Origin: Trichomonas tenax | Lineage: Eukaryota > Parabasalia > Trichomonadida > Trichomonadidae | Reading direction: 5' to 3' | NCBI GenBank assembly: GCA_023091735.1 | Contig: JALKBU010000044.1 | Coordinates: forward strand, 1 to 64,000 | Length of the DNA: 64,000 nt | Part shown: positions 61,955-64,000 of the stretch, piece after piece | Layout: each line of letters starts with the position of its first letter | Numbering within the stretch: the stretch's first letter is position 1 | The notes under the pieces: model-generated | The model's input: only the letters and a program-made list of their open reading frames with translations | Told to the model about the DNA's origin: nothing | Databases searched by the model: none | Made by a program: the position numbers and the translations under genes

Positions 61955-62752
61955 TAGTAGCGGTTTTGCAATCAAAAAGAAAAAATTAAATTTGTTTAAA
62001 AATCTTTGGCTATTGGTGCTCTAATGATGGTCTTATCACGTTTTATAAAATTTTACACAGCAAAAATTGTATTTGATTTCTTTTTATTTACGTGACAGAA
62101 ATAATATACCATCGATCTTTTCCAAAACATGTTTTTTTTTCGATTTTACACATGTTTAAAGTCCTGTATTTGGAATATTTCATGACAGAAATCAATTATA
62201 TTTACATGTCAAAAAATCTCAATAATCAATGGTCTAAATTTTGGTGCTTTTAGTATAAATTAAATTACATTACAAATTTTCGCTGTCAAAACGAAATAAT
62301 TTATATGTCAAAGATCCCATTATTAAACTCATTTCATAATGAAGTATTTTAGTTTGATATTATGTGCTTAATCCAAATATTAAACAAAATTGAAAAACCA
62401 TTTCATTGATTTTACATGTCAAGGAGCCGATTCGGGAAAAAGCTATTTACATGACAGAAAATTATTTTTTCGAGGAGTCTATATTATTTGAAATCTGAAT
62501 GATCTTCATTGAGCCAATTGTAAATCTACAATATTTCATGGCAGCGATTAATGCATTTTACTTGTCAAACGGCGAAATAATCAATATCGTTTTATCGCAG
62601 ACAAATTGTTTTATGTGTCAATGTGTCACTTTGTAAAGTGTCAGATTGTCGGATATTGAAAAGTGATATTCGATGTAAAGTGAAAAAAGTCAACAAATTA
62701 GTAAAGGGGAAATATCTATTTTAATTTGATGTGACATTAAAAAGGAGATTTC
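61955..62752. other. word-rich noncoding stretch, ACATGTCA family
   Basis: No gene. Within about 550 bases there are around nine variants of TTTACATGTCAA or TTTCATGACAGAAA (near 62090, 62183, 62204, 62303, 62416, 62454, 62536, 62562, 62617). The last lies beside TGTAAAGTGTCAGATTGTCG, the word seen in the arms of the inverted-repeat element. Confidence 0.55.
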
Positions 62753-63440
62753 GTGCTTTTTTGCTGCTTTATGCAATTACACCACACCCTGTAGCTACAT
62801 GCAGCAGCAAAAATGGACGAAAAGCACTTATAAAAAAAAATTATTGTATTGAAATAATTATCGACGCAAACCGATGTTTTTACTTTTTTAGCTGGTGAAG
62901 CCTTAGGACCACACAGATTCAAGACACTCACCAGCTAAAGAGGCAAAAAAGGCTTCATCCTCGATTATAATAATAAGAAAAAAAAGCGTGCCATTCGTCC
63001 ATTTTTGTTGATGTGAACAACCTTATTGTATATAGTGGTCGCACATTACAGCAAAAATGAATGAAAATCACGCTTTTTTATATCGAATTACAATTATATT
63101 GAGAACAAAATCATGTTTTTTTTTTTTTTGATTCTTTAGCTAGTGAAAGTCTTAGACACATGGAGTTCTAAGGCTTTACTAACTTAAGAAGCAAAAAACA
63201 TCGGTTTGCACCGAGATAACATCGATTCTTTAGCAGAGATTGTCTAAGCTTCATGTTCTACTAAGGATTCACTTGCTAAAGAAGCGAAAAATCTCTGTTT
63301 GCATCGAAATAATTTTGATGCTTAGCTTTCTTCTTAAACGTATTTTTCTTCCAGCTTTGCTGCTGCGCGCAGCCATGGAGTATGGTGTAGTTGCACACAA
63401 CAAGAAAAATAGACAAATAGCATGCTTTTTAATTCAAATT
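62753..63440. repeat. hairpin cluster C: interleaved and nested inverted repeats
   Basis: At least five overlapping inverted pairs. C1 62753-62826 (GTGCTTTT and TTGCTGC arms); C2 about 62887-62938 (TTTAGCTGGTGA with TCACCAGCTAAA); C3 62984-63077 (AAAGCGTG.CATTC..ATTTTTG with its complement); C4 63132-63190 (TTCTTTAGCTAGTGAAAGTC); C5 63224-63283 (TTCTTTAGCA with TGCTAAAGAA). C2, C4 and C5 are related units, each followed or preceded by GCAAACCGATGTTTTT or its complement. The outer parts (62757-62820 and 63352-63430) are themselves inverted relatives (GCTGCTGCATGTAGCTACAG with GCTGCTGCGCGCAGCCATGG). No coding capacity. Confidence 0.7.
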
Positions 63441-63579
63441 TAAATATTCACCCCTCTAATTTCTAATATGACGCATATGCTTTTATTTGGCAAATATCAT
63501 TTTACTTGACAAAATAATTTTTTAATCGTTTTTTGACTTTTTTTCAATACCAAAAATCTAACAATCTGACACTTTACAG

Positions 63580-63900
63580 AGTGACTTATTGGAGTTTAAT
63601 GGAATAAAAACTTTATTGGAATAAAGGTGACTTTATGCGAATAAAGTGAATATGGAATCAGACCCTATTTTGGAATTACCGCCAATTTGGAATAATGACG
63701 CTTATTCCATATGCCAAAAATAGGTCGAAAAGTGACAATAATGGAATACCCGAATTATTTGGAATCGCCGAATATTTGGATATGCGCATAATGCTCTCAA
63801 AATTTGGAATCAACTTCGATATTGGAATTAGGAATAGTGGATAATAATGGAATCAAAAATACTTTGGAATAACCGTCAGGCAGTTGGAAGCATAATCACT
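63580..63900. repeat. TGGAAT-rich tract
   Basis: About a dozen copies of (T)TGGAAT in roughly 310 bases, unevenly spaced, all on the same strand, often as TTTGGAATCRCC or ATGGAATAAC. No fixed period and no ORF. The last 100 bases of the window show nothing else recognisable. Confidence 0.6.
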
Positions 63901-64000
63901 TTATCCTTAATTCCAATTCAAATTGAGATAGCATTATCATCCAGAATTTATGGTAAAAAGGAAAAAGGAAGGACTACCGCGAGTCAAACCAGCAAATCTC

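Overview
The window is nuclear DNA of a eukaryotic protist, most likely a parabasalid (trichomonad, Trichomonas-like). Reasons: AT-rich sequence; long uninterrupted reading frames for clearly eukaryotic proteins (Atg9, CNOT11, an NCoR-type SANT protein, a C9orf72-like DENN protein, centrin, eEF1B); a core promoter word TCA(C/T)(A/T), the trichomonad initiator (Inr), about 5-15 bases before the start codon of at least seven genes; and gene families typical of trichomonads (ankyrin proteins with a DUF3447-type region, a BspA-like leucine-rich repeat remnant, a multi-pass adenylyl cyclase with a PAS domain). The species cannot be fixed from sequence alone. I saw no rRNA, no convincing tRNA and no CRISPR array.

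Region 1 (1-11.3 kb) is dense housekeeping sequence: a broken CIAO1-like WD40 gene, a type I membrane protein, CNOT11, an NCoR-like SANT protein, a tail-anchored protein with a peptidoglycan-binding-like segment, a C9orf72-like protein and Atg9. Region 2 (11.3-24.6 kb) starts with gene remains (a DUF3447/ankyrin fragment and an unidentified decayed gene), followed by membrane proteins and a 1663-residue adenylyl cyclase. Region 3 (24.6-31.8 kb) is a 5 kb repeat-bearing gap, then an ENT/MFS-like transporter and centrin.

Region 4 (31.8-45.1 kb) is gene-poor. It holds a 1.17 kb element with about 319-bp inverted arms, two clusters of long hairpins (35.8-36.5 kb and 39.6-40.15 kb), some small ORFs, and one secreted proline-rich repeat protein. 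Region 5 (45.1-61.9 kb) mixes an NTF2-like protein, an OB-fold (RPA-like) protein, two tandem ankyrin genes that are both broken, a BspA-like pseudogene, a coiled-coil acidic protein, a bacterial-type Gfo/Idh oxidoreductase, a 5'-truncated beta-helix-like surface protein, an armadillo-type protein and a minimal eEF1B exchange factor. Region 6 (61.9-64.0 kb) is repeats: a third group of interleaved hairpins, scattered ACATGTCA words and a TGGAAT-rich tract.

The intact genes serve ordinary cell functions: autophagy and membrane traffic (Atg9, C9orf72-like), mRNA decay and transcription control (CNOT11, NCoR-like), cAMP signalling, and translation. There is no operon logic. The most unusual content is the set of hairpin arrays, whose arms differ mostly by G-U-preserving transitions, and the number of different ways in which surface and ankyrin genes have decayed here.
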